The notes below the pieces were generated by a model that saw nothing but the letters and a program-made list of their open reading frames with translations, made no database searches and was not told the origin of the DNA. A DNA stretch of 64,000 nt from Sinorhizobium meliloti (GTDB taxonomy: Bacteria; Pseudomonadota; Alphaproteobacteria; Rhizobiales; Rhizobiaceae): contig NZ_CP141213.1 of assembly GCF_035610345.1 (NCBI RefSeq), positions 1,364,001 through 1,428,000 of the forward strand, in the 5' to 3' direction. The first letter of the stretch is position 1; each line of letters opens with the position of its first letter. The position numbers were made by a program, and so were the translations under genes. Of the stretch, positions 45,056 to 53,868 are shown in pieces.

Positions 45056-45411
45056 GGGCGATACTCCGCCCAGGTCTTTGCCGTCTCGCTGACGCGAACG
45101 GCCGTCGTCTCGGGTAGCCGGGCTCTGCACCATTCGTAGAAATGCTGCGCCAAGCATTCCGCCGTCACCCGATCGTGCCCGAGCACGTCGTTCAGATGGC
45201 GGTGGTCGAAGCACTCGTCGATATATTGCTTCAGAGGTGCGAGCTCGTGATAGTCGCGCACGAATCCGTGCTCGTTCAGCCTTTCGCCGGAAAGCTCGAC
45301 CTCGACGATGTAGTTGTGCCCATGCAGTCGGGCGCATTGATGCTCGGCCGGAAGGCTCTTCAGCTGGTGCGAGGCGGAGAAATGGAATTCCTTGGTGATG
45401 CGGAACATCAT
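45052..45411 (-). CDS. queD: 6-carboxy-5,6,7,8-tetrahydropterin synthase QueD (older name ExsC)
   Basis: A 119-residue enzyme of the PTPS family. Zinc ligands His15, His30 and His32 ([15 protein letters not shown]) and the catalytic Cys26 are in place, as is the DHRHLND motif near residue 70. It makes 6-carboxytetrahydropterin from dihydroneopterin triphosphate. The start (ATGATG) overlaps the queC stop, with GAGGTGA just upstream, and its stop overlaps the queE start, so the three genes form one coupled operon. Confidence 0.93.
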   Translation of the reverse strand: MMFRITKEFHFSASHQLKSLPAEHQCARLHGHNYIVEVELSGERLNEHGFVRDYHELAPLKQYIDECFDHRHLNDVLGHDRVTAECLAQHFYEWCRARLPETTAVRVSETAKTWAEYRP

Positions 45412-46118
45412 TTCACCTCTTCGGCAACGAAGGAGCCGGTCGCCGCCACCCAGAAAACCGGATCGTCGTACTCCGTCGGATCAGGGACACCCGCGAGGTG
45501 AAAGGCTTCGCGCCGTTCGACACAGGTGCCGCAGCGCCCGCAATGGTGGGTACCGCCCTTGTAGCAGGACCATGTCTCGGCAAAGGGCGTGCCGTGCCTG
45601 GCTCCGTCCGCGACGATGTCGGCCTTGGCGACGTTCACATAGGGCGCATAGAGCGCAACATCCGCATATCCGTCGAGCGCGCGGTTCTGCATCGCCTGGA
45701 AAGCGTCGATGAAACCCGGCCGGCAATCGGGATAGATGAAGTGGTCGCCGCCATGCACGGCGGTCGCGACTGCATCCGCCTTGCGGGCTGCAGCGACGCC
45801 GAAGGCGATGGCAAGCATGATGGCGTTGCGGTTCGGCACCACCGTCGCCTTCATCGTCTCTTCGGCGTAGTGCCCGTCCGGCACGTCCAAATCGTCGGTC
45901 AGCGCCGATCCGGTGAGATGGCGGCCGATCTCGCGGATGTCGATGATCTGGTGCGGGACGCCGAGGCGCATGGCGCAGGCGGCGGCGAAATCCAGTTCCT
46001 TGCGGTGCCGTTGGCCGTAATCGAACGACAGGAGGCCGGAAAGCTCCTGTTCAGCCGCGACCTTGTGCGCAAGCGAAACGGAATCCAATCCGCCGGAGCA
46101 GATTACAATTGTCTTCAT
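45408..46118 (-). CDS. queC: 7-cyano-7-deazaguanine (preQ0) synthase QueC (older name ExsB)
   Basis: A 236-residue ATP-dependent enzyme that turns 7-carboxy-7-deazaguanine into preQ0. The PP-loop is SGGLDS (residues 8-13), and the zinc cysteines are Cys185, Cys193, Cys196 and Cys199 in [16 protein letters not shown]. In S. meliloti this gene was first described as exsB, a suspected negative regulator of succinoglycan production; the sequence clearly shows a queuosine enzyme. It is the first gene of the queC-queD-queE operon. Confidence 0.94.
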   Translation of the reverse strand: MKTIVICSGGLDSVSLAHKVAAEQELSGLLSFDYGQRHRKELDFAAACAMRLGVPHQIIDIREIGRHLTGSALTDDLDVPDGHYAEETMKATVVPNRNAIMLAIAFGVAAARKADAVATAVHGGDHFIYPDCRPGFIDAFQAMQNRALDGYADVALYAPYVNVAKADIVADGARHGTPFAETWSCYKGGTHHCGRCGTCVERREAFHLAGVPDPTEYDDPVFWVAATGSFVAEEVK

Positions 46119-46531
46119 GACAGGTGTCCTTGTTTTGACCGGGTAGGCTGCGACCGGAGTTCTACTGCGCGCCTTCTAGGCCATAGAGGACCGTTTGTGA
46201 ATGGCCGACCGGTATGGAAGAAACGGATTGTCCAACGGCCAAAAATCAAAAACTGAGCCACAGGGCCCCCCCCGGGAGCAAGCACTGTCAGTTTGTTGAA
46301 AAGGGTTGCCCGAAAACCAAGGGCACAAAACGAACCGCATGCCAGCCCGGTTCCATTCGCAAGCGCCGCTCGGACCTATGCACGCGCCGAACCGACAAAG
46401 GTCCGATCGTCTTCCAGACTATGTGCCGGCATCCCTTCGGTCCGAAGTCCCAGCCCGGAACACGTTACGCGGGTTTGGGTTGGTAGGCAGGTTGCAGCCT
46501 CAAGGACATCAACGTAAGGAAAGGAACTCCA
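46119..46531. promoter_or_regulatory. 413-bp divergent intergenic region queC/Gly-Ser-rich genes
   Basis: It holds the start regions of queC (minus) and the first Gly/Ser-rich gene (plus). Visible are an inverted repeat GGCCAT/ATGGCC (46179-46206) and an 8-base C run at 46266-46273 flanked by GGG on both sides. I found no preQ1 riboswitch pattern and no supported gene. Confidence 0.5.
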
Positions 46532-47071
46532 ATGCGGTATTTCATCAGGACGGCCCTCGCGGCGGGCCTTCTCGCGGGCACCACCCTCGGCGCGTTCGCG
46601 CAATCGAGTACAACGATCGGCACCGGCGGCACCAGCGCCGGCGGCGGGACCTCGAGCAGCACCGTCGGAACGGGCGGAAGTTCGGCTGGTGGCGGTTGCG
46701 ATCCGAACACCAGCGATTGCCAGTCCGGCTCTGCATCGACACTGGGAACGGGCGGATCTTCGGCCGGCGGCGGTACGTCAAGCAGCTCGGTCGGGACGGG
46801 CGGATCGGCCGCCGGCTCGGGTAGCGCCGGCTCCGCTTCGACCCTTGGCACCGGCGGCTCGTCCGCGGGCGGCGGAAGCTCCAGCAGCTCCGTTGGAACC
46901 GGTGGTTCAGCCGCTGGATCGGGTGGCGGAACATCGGATGAGACCACCGGCAGTGTCCAGGGCGATGAAAACAGCGCCCGCGACGCCGCTCAGGATGATG
47001 AGAGCAACAAGAATTGTCCTCCTGGCCTCGCCAAGCAGGACGCCTCAAAGGGCAACAAACCGTCCTGCTGA
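46532..47071 (+). CDS. Secreted Gly/Ser-rich repeat protein, first of three
   Basis: A 179-residue protein with a signal peptide (MRYFIRTALAAGLLAGTTLG, cleaved after AFA). Most of the mature chain is low-complexity Gly/Ser/Thr with a repeating unit of about 11 residues, GTGGSSAGGGT or GTGGSAAGSGS, alternating with SSSSVG or SASTL. A Cys pair (GGCDPNTSDCQSG) interrupts the repeats, and the tail is charged (SARDAAQDDESNKNCPPGLA) and ends with Cys. AAGGAAAGGAACTCC precedes the ATG. I do not recognise a family. Two similar genes follow at once. Confidence 0.8.
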   Translation: MRYFIRTALAAGLLAGTTLGAFAQSSTTIGTGGTSAGGGTSSSTVGTGGSSAGGGCDPNTSDCQSGSASTLGTGGSSAGGGTSSSSVGTGGSAAGSGSAGSASTLGTGGSSAGGGSSSSSVGTGGSAAGSGGGTSDETTGSVQGDENSARDAAQDDESNKNCPPGLAKQDASKGNKPSC

Positions 47072-47136
47072 CGTCAACTCGGCTGGCTTCGGAGCGCCCT
47101 CCGAAGCCAGCGTTCTTCAAAAAAGGAGGAGCTCCG

Positions 47137-47514
47137 ATGACCTCCAGTTCATTTTTAATCCCGGCTGTCACGGCACTGTTCGCGGCTGCTATGGTCGCCC
47201 CGGACCATGCCGCGGCGAAAGAGATCAAACTCGACGACGGTTCGACATGCATGGTCATCGAACATGAACAGTCGGAAGGGGGCAGCGTTTCGTCGTCGGT
47301 CACAGCCGGTTCTGGCAGCGTATCCTCGTCCACGACGGTTGGCGGCGGCACAGCAGCGAGCGGTGGGTCTGCCAGCAGCAGTTCCGCATCCTCGGCGACG
47401 AGCGGATCCTCCGGCGGAGAGAGCTTTGCGACCGCGAGCGTGACCCGCCCCGATGGCACCACCATTACGCGCCGGTCGGATGGAACCTGCGCAATCATCC
47501 AGCCGAAAAAATGA
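47137..47514 (+). CDS. Secreted Gly/Ser-rich protein, second of three
   Basis: A 125-residue protein starting at 47137 behind AAAAGGAGGAGCTCCG, with a signal peptide (MTSSSFLIPAVTALFAAAMV, cleaved near AAA-KEIK). A short N-terminal part with one Cys (IKLDDGSTCMVIEHEQ) is followed by a Ser/Gly/Ala-rich middle and a C-terminal motif VTRPDGTTITRRSDGTCAII with a second Cys. The two DG(S/T)xC elements look related, so the low-complexity linker separates two similar ends. It lies 65 bp after the first gene and 11 bp before the third. Confidence 0.78.
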   Translation: MTSSSFLIPAVTALFAAAMVAPDHAAAKEIKLDDGSTCMVIEHEQSEGGSVSSSVTAGSGSVSSSTTVGGGTAASGGSASSSSASSATSGSSGGESFATASVTRPDGTTITRRSDGTCAIIQPKK

Positions 47515-47525
47515 AAGGAGCTGTG

Positions 47526-47972
47526 ATGCTTCGAAGAACGATACTCGCAATTTCCGTCGTGATGTCGGCATCGGCTGCCTTCGTACCAGCGCACGCTCAG
47601 GACTGCGATGTGGCCGGAACTGTCGGATCTGGCGGAAGTGCCGCGGCCGGCGGCACCTCAGCCAGCACGTCGGGAACGGCCGGCACATGCAGAACCGATG
47701 ACGGAACGACATCGTCGATCGGCGTCGGCGGAAGCGCAGCAACCTCGCAAGGAAAGGCAAAGAGCCAGACGAAGGTAAACGAGAATCCCTCCCAGCTGCA
47801 GGGACAGTCCAAGGCTCAGGCCATGGACAAAGGAACGTTCAGCAAGTCACAGACCAAGACCAAGGTTACGGACGACGGACTGCAGAGCCGGACGAAGACC
47901 ATGTCCCATGTTCCGGGCGAGAAGCCGACCAAGAGCACGACGAATACGTTGATTCCGTTGCCGCAAGAGTGA
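47526..47972 (+). CDS. Secreted Gly/Ser-rich protein, third of three
   Basis: A 148-residue protein. I chose the ATG at 47526, with AAAGGAG 5 bp upstream; an ATG at 47511 overlaps the previous stop. A signal peptide (MLRRTILAISVVMSASAAFV, cleaved after AHA) is followed by a Gly/Ser/Ala segment with two Cys (QDCDVAGTVGSGGSAAAGG, GTAGTCRTDDG). A hydrophilic Lys/Thr/Gln-rich C-terminal half (KSQTKTKVTDDGLQSRTKT) follows, probably disordered. It is the last gene before the exsA stop region. Function unknown. Confidence 0.78.
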   Translation: MLRRTILAISVVMSASAAFVPAHAQDCDVAGTVGSGGSAAAGGTSASTSGTAGTCRTDDGTTSSIGVGGSAATSQGKAKSQTKVNENPSQLQGQSKAQAMDKGTFSKSQTKTKVTDDGLQSRTKTMSHVPGEKPTKSTTNTLIPLPQE

Positions 47973-48066
47973 CTGCGGCATTGGGACCTCAGGCAGGCCC
48001 AAGACCTTGTAACTCGTTGAAAATTGGCGCGGCCCTGCCCGCCGAGCCGTGCGCCTGTCTACACGA

Positions 48067-48106
48067 CCGGTCGATCGCCGCATCTTTGCTCGCAGCGGTC
48101 GACCGG
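48067..48106. terminator. Inverted repeat between Gly/Ser-rich genes and exsA
   Basis: CCGGTCGA and TCGACCGG (8 bp, perfect) enclose about 24 nt and are followed on the plus strand by CCGTTTG. This probably closes both convergent units. Confidence 0.5.
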
Positions 48107-48128
48107 CCGTTTGCCCGGGCTTGTGGCC

Positions 48129-49943
48129 TCATCCCTCGCTGAGAATGAGCCCCTTCGTCAGCTCCAGTGCCTGTCTTTCGAAGAGACTGCGATAGATGCC
48201 GCCCTTGACGCGGATGAGCGCCCCGTGATCGCCTTCTTCCGCAATGCGGCCCCGATCGAAGACCAGCAGCCGGTCCAGCGCACGCACCGTGGAAAGCCGG
48301 TGTGCGACCACGAGCGTGGTGCGCCCCGTCATCAGTCGCTCCATGGCCTGCTGGATCAGCACCTCGGACTCCGAATCGAGGCTCGACGTCGCCTCGTCCA
48401 GGATGAGGATGGGTGCATCCGCCAGAAAGGCGCGGGCAATAGCGACCCGCTGGCGCTCGCCGCCAGAGAGCTTCACGCCACGTTCGCCGACCAGCGTCCC
48501 ATAGCCCTTGGGCAAGGCGGCGATGAAGTCATGCGCGCTGGCAAGCCTTGCCGCCTCCTCGATGTCGCGCTGCGTCGCTCCCGGCCGTGCATAGGCGATA
48601 TTCTCGGCAAGCGAGCGGTGAAACAGGATCGGCTCCTGCTGCACGATGGCGATCTGCTGGCGCAGAGACGCCTGGGTGAAGTCGGCGATATTCTGCCCGT
48701 CGATGCGGATCTCGCCGGCATTCAAGTCATGGAGACGCTGGATCAGCTTGATGAACGTCGTCTTGCCGGAACCGGAATGCCCGACGAGACCGACACGCTC
48801 GCCGGCCGCGATATTGACCGAGAATCCCTCGTAAAGGGGTGCGCGGTGGGCCCCGTAGTGAAAAGTCACATCGCGGAACTCGATCTCGCCCTCGGTGATG
48901 CGGATGGGCTTTGCGCCCGGCCGGTCCTCGACGCCGAGCGGCTGGCCGTGAATGGCGACGAGCTCCTCCATGTCGTTGATCGACCGCTGCAAGTTGCGGA
49001 TATGCATCCCCACCTCCCGCAGATAACCCTGCAGGATGAAGAACGAGGTGAGCACGAACGTTATGTCGCCTGCGGTCGCCTGCCCTCTCGCCCACAGCAG
49101 GAGAGCAAAGCCGATCACGGCCGCGCGCAGGACGAGAAGCATTGCGCCCTGCGCCGTACCGTTGAGCGTGCCGCGCGACCAGGTACGGCGCGTCCGGTTC
49201 TCCCATTTGCGGAGAACCTTGGCGAGACGTGCGTCCTCTCGCCCTTCCGCACCGAAGGCCTTTACGACGGTATTGCAACTGACCGCATCGGCGAGCGCCC
49301 CGCCAAGCCGTGTGTCCCAGCTGTTGGCAAGGCTCGCCATCGGCGCCACATAGCCGAGTGACAGGGAAACGGTAACGGCGATGAAGGCGATCGAGCCGAG
49401 ACCGATGATCACCCCCATCATCGGCCAGTACCAGGCCATCAGCGCCGTGGACCCGACCAGCATGACGATAGAAGGGAAAAGCGCGACGAGAAGCGTATCG
49501 TTCAAGAGATCGAGCGCCCACATGCCGCGCGTGACCTTGCGGACCGTGGAACCGGCGAAGCTGTTGGCATGCCAGTCACTGGAGAACCGCTGGATGTGAT
49601 GAAAGGCGGCCGCGGCGATATCCGACATCATCTTCAGCGTGAGGCTGACGATACCCATGAAGGTCACATGCCTGAGGATGATGGCACCGAACGACAGCGC
49701 CATCAACATCATGAAGGCCGCCATCGCCGCGTTCCAGGCAACCTCGTCGCTCGCCGCACCTGAAATCACCGCGTCGACCAGCCGGCCGGAGTAGAGCGGC
49801 GTAAGCACATCGGCGAGCGTCGAAAGCAGTACGGTTGACAGTAGAGCCGCGAGCCGCACCGGCTGCTTCTTCCAATGGGCCCAGGAGAATCGAAAAACGC
49901 TACGGAAGGCGCGGTTGCGCGCCGTGAAACGAGTAAATGCCAT
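48129..49943 (-). CDS. exsA: ExsA, MsbA-like ABC exporter
   Basis: A 604-residue half-transporter: six-helix membrane domain in about residues 20-320 and a C-terminal ATPase with Walker A GHSGSGKTTF, signature LSGGERQRVAIARAF and Walker B ILILDEATSSLD. It works as a homodimer. In S. meliloti, exsA was described as an MsbA-like ABC transporter gene that changes the ratio of succinoglycan size classes; lipid or polysaccharide export is a reasonable inference. It is divergent from exoB, and its stop faces the Gly/Ser-rich genes. Confidence 0.92.
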   Translation of the reverse strand: MAFTRFTARNRAFRSVFRFSWAHWKKQPVRLAALLSTVLLSTLADVLTPLYSGRLVDAVISGAASDEVAWNAAMAAFMMLMALSFGAIILRHVTFMGIVSLTLKMMSDIAAAAFHHIQRFSSDWHANSFAGSTVRKVTRGMWALDLLNDTLLVALFPSIVMLVGSTALMAWYWPMMGVIIGLGSIAFIAVTVSLSLGYVAPMASLANSWDTRLGGALADAVSCNTVVKAFGAEGREDARLAKVLRKWENRTRRTWSRGTLNGTAQGAMLLVLRAAVIGFALLLWARGQATAGDITFVLTSFFILQGYLREVGMHIRNLQRSINDMEELVAIHGQPLGVEDRPGAKPIRITEGEIEFRDVTFHYGAHRAPLYEGFSVNIAAGERVGLVGHSGSGKTTFIKLIQRLHDLNAGEIRIDGQNIADFTQASLRQQIAIVQQEPILFHRSLAENIAYARPGATQRDIEEAARLASAHDFIAALPKGYGTLVGERGVKLSGGERQRVAIARAFLADAPILILDEATSSLDSESEVLIQQAMERLMTGRTTLVVAHRLSTVRALDRLLVFDRGRIAEEGDHGALIRVKGGIYRSLFERQALELTKGLILSEG

Positions 49944-50475
49944 AGGTGTTGCCCGGTGACGAGCGCACCGGCCTCAATATTTCGAAAGCGTGAAAATGCC
50001 GTTGGGGAAAGGGTCAGAACGGCATCAGCGGATCGCCGGCTTCTAAGAAGAAGCGGTGGGGCGATGACAATTCCTGCCTGCTGCGAAGAAGCGCGAACGC
50101 TTGCGTCAGAAGGTCAGGATCGTGGATCCGCCCCGTAGGGAGAAGAAAATGCCTGCATCGTAACCTCCCTAATCTGATTGCCGGAGGACCGCTTATAGTT
50201 GAGGACGCGGCGCGCGCCAAGCGCCAATATTGTATTTTCCTGCAAGCAGAGCCGGCGTGCTGCAAGTTTGCAACAGTTTGCCGGATCACGCCGCGCAATG
50301 CGGCCATAGCCTGCGGCATCCGGGATCGAACGTCGGTTCAGTCTGGGGTCCCCGCCGCGAAGCTGTTGAAAATGCCGCGATTTTGCAGAACTTTCATAAT
50401 GTGTTGGAAATTTCGCCGCTATTCATTGCAAAGCCTGCCCTGTCGAATTTCAGAAATCATCCTCAGAGGTTGCCC
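49944..50475. promoter_or_regulatory. 532-bp divergent exsA/exoB promoter region
   Basis: No gene is supported. The right part (about 50380-50470) is locally AT-rich and should hold the exoB promoter; the left part carries the exsA promoter. A GGCGCGCGCC-type palindrome lies near 50207. Confidence 0.5.
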
Positions 50476-51462
<987 letters not shown>

Positions 51463-51514
51463 TCTTCCCGACCAGCGACCGTGGCTGCCGGAAATGACGG
51501 GGCAGCCCGGTCTT

Positions 51515-51542
51515 CCAGGTAAGCCGTTCGGGCTTTTCCTGG
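51515..51542. terminator. Bidirectional terminator between exoB and exoZ
   Basis: Nested stems CCAGG/CCTGG and AAGCC/GGCTT with a GTTCG loop, in the 87-bp gap between the convergent stops of exoB and exoZ. Confidence 0.7.
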
Positions 51543-51549
51543 AGCTTTT

Positions 51550-52557
51550 CTATTCGGCCGCTCGGCGTGCCGGGCCCGGCGTGACACGCCGGGCCCGGCC
51601 GCGCCGCAGCAACGGGCGTTCGAGCATCATATAGGCAGCGATCCCTATGAGCGTTCCCGAAAGAACCCCCGCGAACATCGTCACGGGTGCGCCGAGACCG
51701 ATCGCAAGGCCTGCCTTGGCCACGACAGAAATCGCAAATGTGTGCCAGAGATAGATCGAATAGGAGGCGTCTCCTAGAAGCCCCGGCAGCGGCAGCGCCC
51801 GCACGCAGCCGTTCACCTCGAGCGAAAGCACCCCGGTGACGAGCAGAACCGCCAGCGGCCCGGTCGTCAGTTCGTCGAATGGCAGGCCGAGCACACCGAT
51901 GAGAGCGAAGCCGCCGAGCGAGCAGGCGAGCAGGGCAGATCCAACGGCGAGCGGCGGTACCCTGCCCTTCAGCCAGAACTCCCCGATGATCATGCCGGCG
52001 ACGAATTCCAGAATGACCGGTCGCGTATAGGTCAGCATCACCGGATCGTCGAAGGCGACCACGCGGCCCACGATCACCAAGGCAAGGAACAGCCCTGTGA
52101 CGACGGGCAGCCGCCAGTTGCGCGGCATGAACAGCGAGCCGGCGAAGACGGCGTAGAAGAGCATCTCGAAATTGAGCGTCCAGCCCTGCACCAGCACAGG
52201 CCAAATCTCTCCACTGCTCGGCGAGCGCGCGGGCACGAAGAACAGCGACGCCAGAACATGTTCCAGTGTCAGCACCAGATTGGGGAACAGACCCGCCAGT
52301 GCCCCGGCGACCATCACGGCGGTCGCGAGCCAATAGACCGGCACGATGCGGCGGCAGCGATCGGCGATGAATTCTACGGGGGTCACGGATCGGCGGTCGC
52401 TGATGACCCACATGATGAAGCCGCTGATGACGAAGAAAACATCGACGCCGGCGGCTCCGATCGTGAAATGATAGCCTGTCTTTTCCGCAGCATGGAAGAG
52501 CACGACGGCGATTGCCGCAGCCGCGCGAAGATATTGAATGCCGTAGATCGTCTTCAA
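51550..52557 (-). CDS. exoZ: Succinoglycan O-acetyltransferase ExoZ
   Basis: A 335-residue integral-membrane acyltransferase of the acyltransferase_3 family with about ten helices. It begins with the typical IYGIQYLRAAAAIAVVLFHA followed by GVDVFFVISGFIM. The start is TTG at 52557, overlapping the exoQ stop as TTGA. ExoZ transfers the acetyl group to the succinoglycan repeating unit in the cytoplasmic membrane. The C-terminal tail is Arg/Pro/Ala-rich and encoded by a long perfect palindrome at 51569-51599. It is the last gene of exoY-F-Q-Z. Confidence 0.93.
   Translation of the reverse strand: MKTIYGIQYLRAAAAIAVVLFHAAEKTGYHFTIGAAGVDVFFVISGFIMWVISDRRSVTPVEFIADRCRRIVPVYWLATAVMVAGALAGLFPNLVLTLEHVLASLFFVPARSPSSGEIWPVLVQGWTLNFEMLFYAVFAGSLFMPRNWRLPVVTGLFLALVIVGRVVAFDDPVMLTYTRPVILEFVAGMIIGEFWLKGRVPPLAVGSALLACSLGGFALIGVLGLPFDELTTGPLAVLLVTGVLSLEVNGCVRALPLPGLLGDASYSIYLWHTFAISVVAKAGLAIGLGAPVTMFAGVLSGTLIGIAAYMMLERPLLRRGRARRVTPGPARRAAE
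51569..51599. repeat. Perfect 14-bp-arm palindrome in the exoZ 3' coding end
   Basis: Arms GCCGGGCCCGGCGT and its exact complement are separated by GAC. They encode the last residues of ExoZ. In RNA this is a very stable hairpin 20 bp before the exoZ stop on the minus strand. Confidence 0.7.
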
Positions 52558-53861
52558 TGGCCGTCTCCCGGCCGCGGCATCATCGGGCCGAAAGACCGCC
52601 CGTAGGGCGCCGGATGGAATCCTGCCGGCCAGAGCAGGGTCGCTGCCTGCCGGCGACGCGGTATCGTCAGTTTCCCCGCCGTGAAGTACAAAAGGAAGGA
52701 TCCGACGTGGTAGGGAGTGAGTATATCGATTTCGACGAAGGCACGAACGAAGAGCAGCGCGCCGACACCGAAGAGCACCATCGCCTCCGGATCTCGATCC
52801 TCCGCGAGCAGGCGCTTCAACTGGCCGACGAGCGCTATGACCAGCACCATGGTAAGCAGGATCAGGCCGACCAGGCCCGTCTCCACGACCGCTTCGATAA
52901 AGGTGTTGTGGAAATGGAACCCGGCGCGCGAACCGATATAGAACTCCTCCCATAGCCGCTCGGCCTCGGAGAAGCCCTGCACCCAATAGGCCTGGTAGCC
53001 GACGCCGAAGAGCGGCGACGCCTTCGCCGCCTCGATGCCCTGCTGCCAAAGATAGGTGCGCCCGGTGAGCGTCGAATCTTTGCCGAAGGCGCCGAGGATC
53101 AGATCGACGCCGCCGGCATAGATCATCGCGACGGCGGCAACGCCGCCGAATACCGACGCGGCAATGAAGAGGAGCTTCCTGCTCGCGGGACGCAAGGCCG
53201 TGATCGCCCGCATCCCGAGGCAAAGACCGATGACGGCCGCGGTCGTCAACACGGAGGTCGCCGATTGCGACGTCAGCAGGCAATAGGCTGCAAGCAATCC
53301 GGCAACCCCTGCCGCGCCCATCCACAGGCCCTTTTCCCCGAGCACAAAGACGGCCGCGAAGGCGAAATAGATGCCGAGCGAGGCGTAGAAGCCCAACTGG
53401 TTCTTCGACGCGAATGCGCCAACGAAGCTGTAGGTGCCGTCCAGCGGATCGTAATGATAGGTACCGAAGAGCAGCGAATAGAGGAGCACGATTGCGGCGC
53501 CCGCAATCATGCCGCGCGTCAGCGTGCGGGTGTCGATCGTGCGCATCGCGATGAGCGCGCAGACGACATGGCTCAGATACTGTATTCCGGTGCGCAGCGA
53601 CAAGGACGGGGCCGCAGACCAGAAGATCGAAATGCAGGCGAAGATGGTGAAAGCGAATATCCAGAGATAGCTGGCGTAGTTGCCGAGAACCTTGCGGTAG
53701 TCCACGAGGACGAGCGGCAGCCACAGGCCATAATAGGCGAGGATAGAAACCTGTCCGAAGCGCGCCGAATAGGCAAAGACGAAGAGCGACAAGGCCAAGG
53801 CGAAGATGCCGTAGACTTCATTCGCTCCAGGTCTGACAAGGCTCGCCTTGGATATCCTCAT
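52554..53861 (-). CDS. exoQ: Succinoglycan polymerase component ExoQ
   Basis: A 435-residue protein with about eleven membrane helices and a large periplasmic loop with GVGYQAYWVQGF and HFHNTFIEAVVETG, the O-antigen ligase/polymerase (Wzy-like) pattern. In S. meliloti ExoQ is needed to make high-molecular-weight succinoglycan from octasaccharide units. GGTGAGG lies upstream of the ATG. It starts 7 bp after the exoF stop and its own stop overlaps the TTG start of exoZ. Confidence 0.95.
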   Translation of the reverse strand: MRISKASLVRPGANEVYGIFALALSLFVFAYSARFGQVSILAYYGLWLPLVLVDYRKVLGNYASYLWIFAFTIFACISIFWSAAPSLSLRTGIQYLSHVVCALIAMRTIDTRTLTRGMIAGAAIVLLYSLLFGTYHYDPLDGTYSFVGAFASKNQLGFYASLGIYFAFAAVFVLGEKGLWMGAAGVAGLLAAYCLLTSQSATSVLTTAAVIGLCLGMRAITALRPASRKLLFIAASVFGGVAAVAMIYAGGVDLILGAFGKDSTLTGRTYLWQQGIEAAKASPLFGVGYQAYWVQGFSEAERLWEEFYIGSRAGFHFHNTFIEAVVETGLVGLILLTMVLVIALVGQLKRLLAEDRDPEAMVLFGVGALLFVRAFVEIDILTPYHVGSFLLYFTAGKLTIPRRRQAATLLWPAGFHPAPYGRSFGPMMPRPGDGH

Positions 53862-53868
53862 GCCTGCC

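Noticed and set aside
46119..46250. Possible preQ1 riboswitch upstream of queC
   Set aside because: I looked for the conserved preQ1 class I core and its A-rich tail before the queC start and did not find them.
46266..46273. 8-base C run as a possible phase-variation tract
   Set aside because: It is not in a coding region or clear promoter spacer and could be a sequencing artefact.
46600..46960. Regularly repeated DNA suggesting a CRISPR-like array
   Set aside because: The repeats are in frame, vary at third positions and encode Gly/Ser units of a secreted protein; there are no unique spacers.
51550..53724. 724-codon frame that could be read as an extended ExoZ
   Set aside because: The upstream part is a shadow of exoQ; the acyltransferase begins at the TTG overlapping the exoQ stop.
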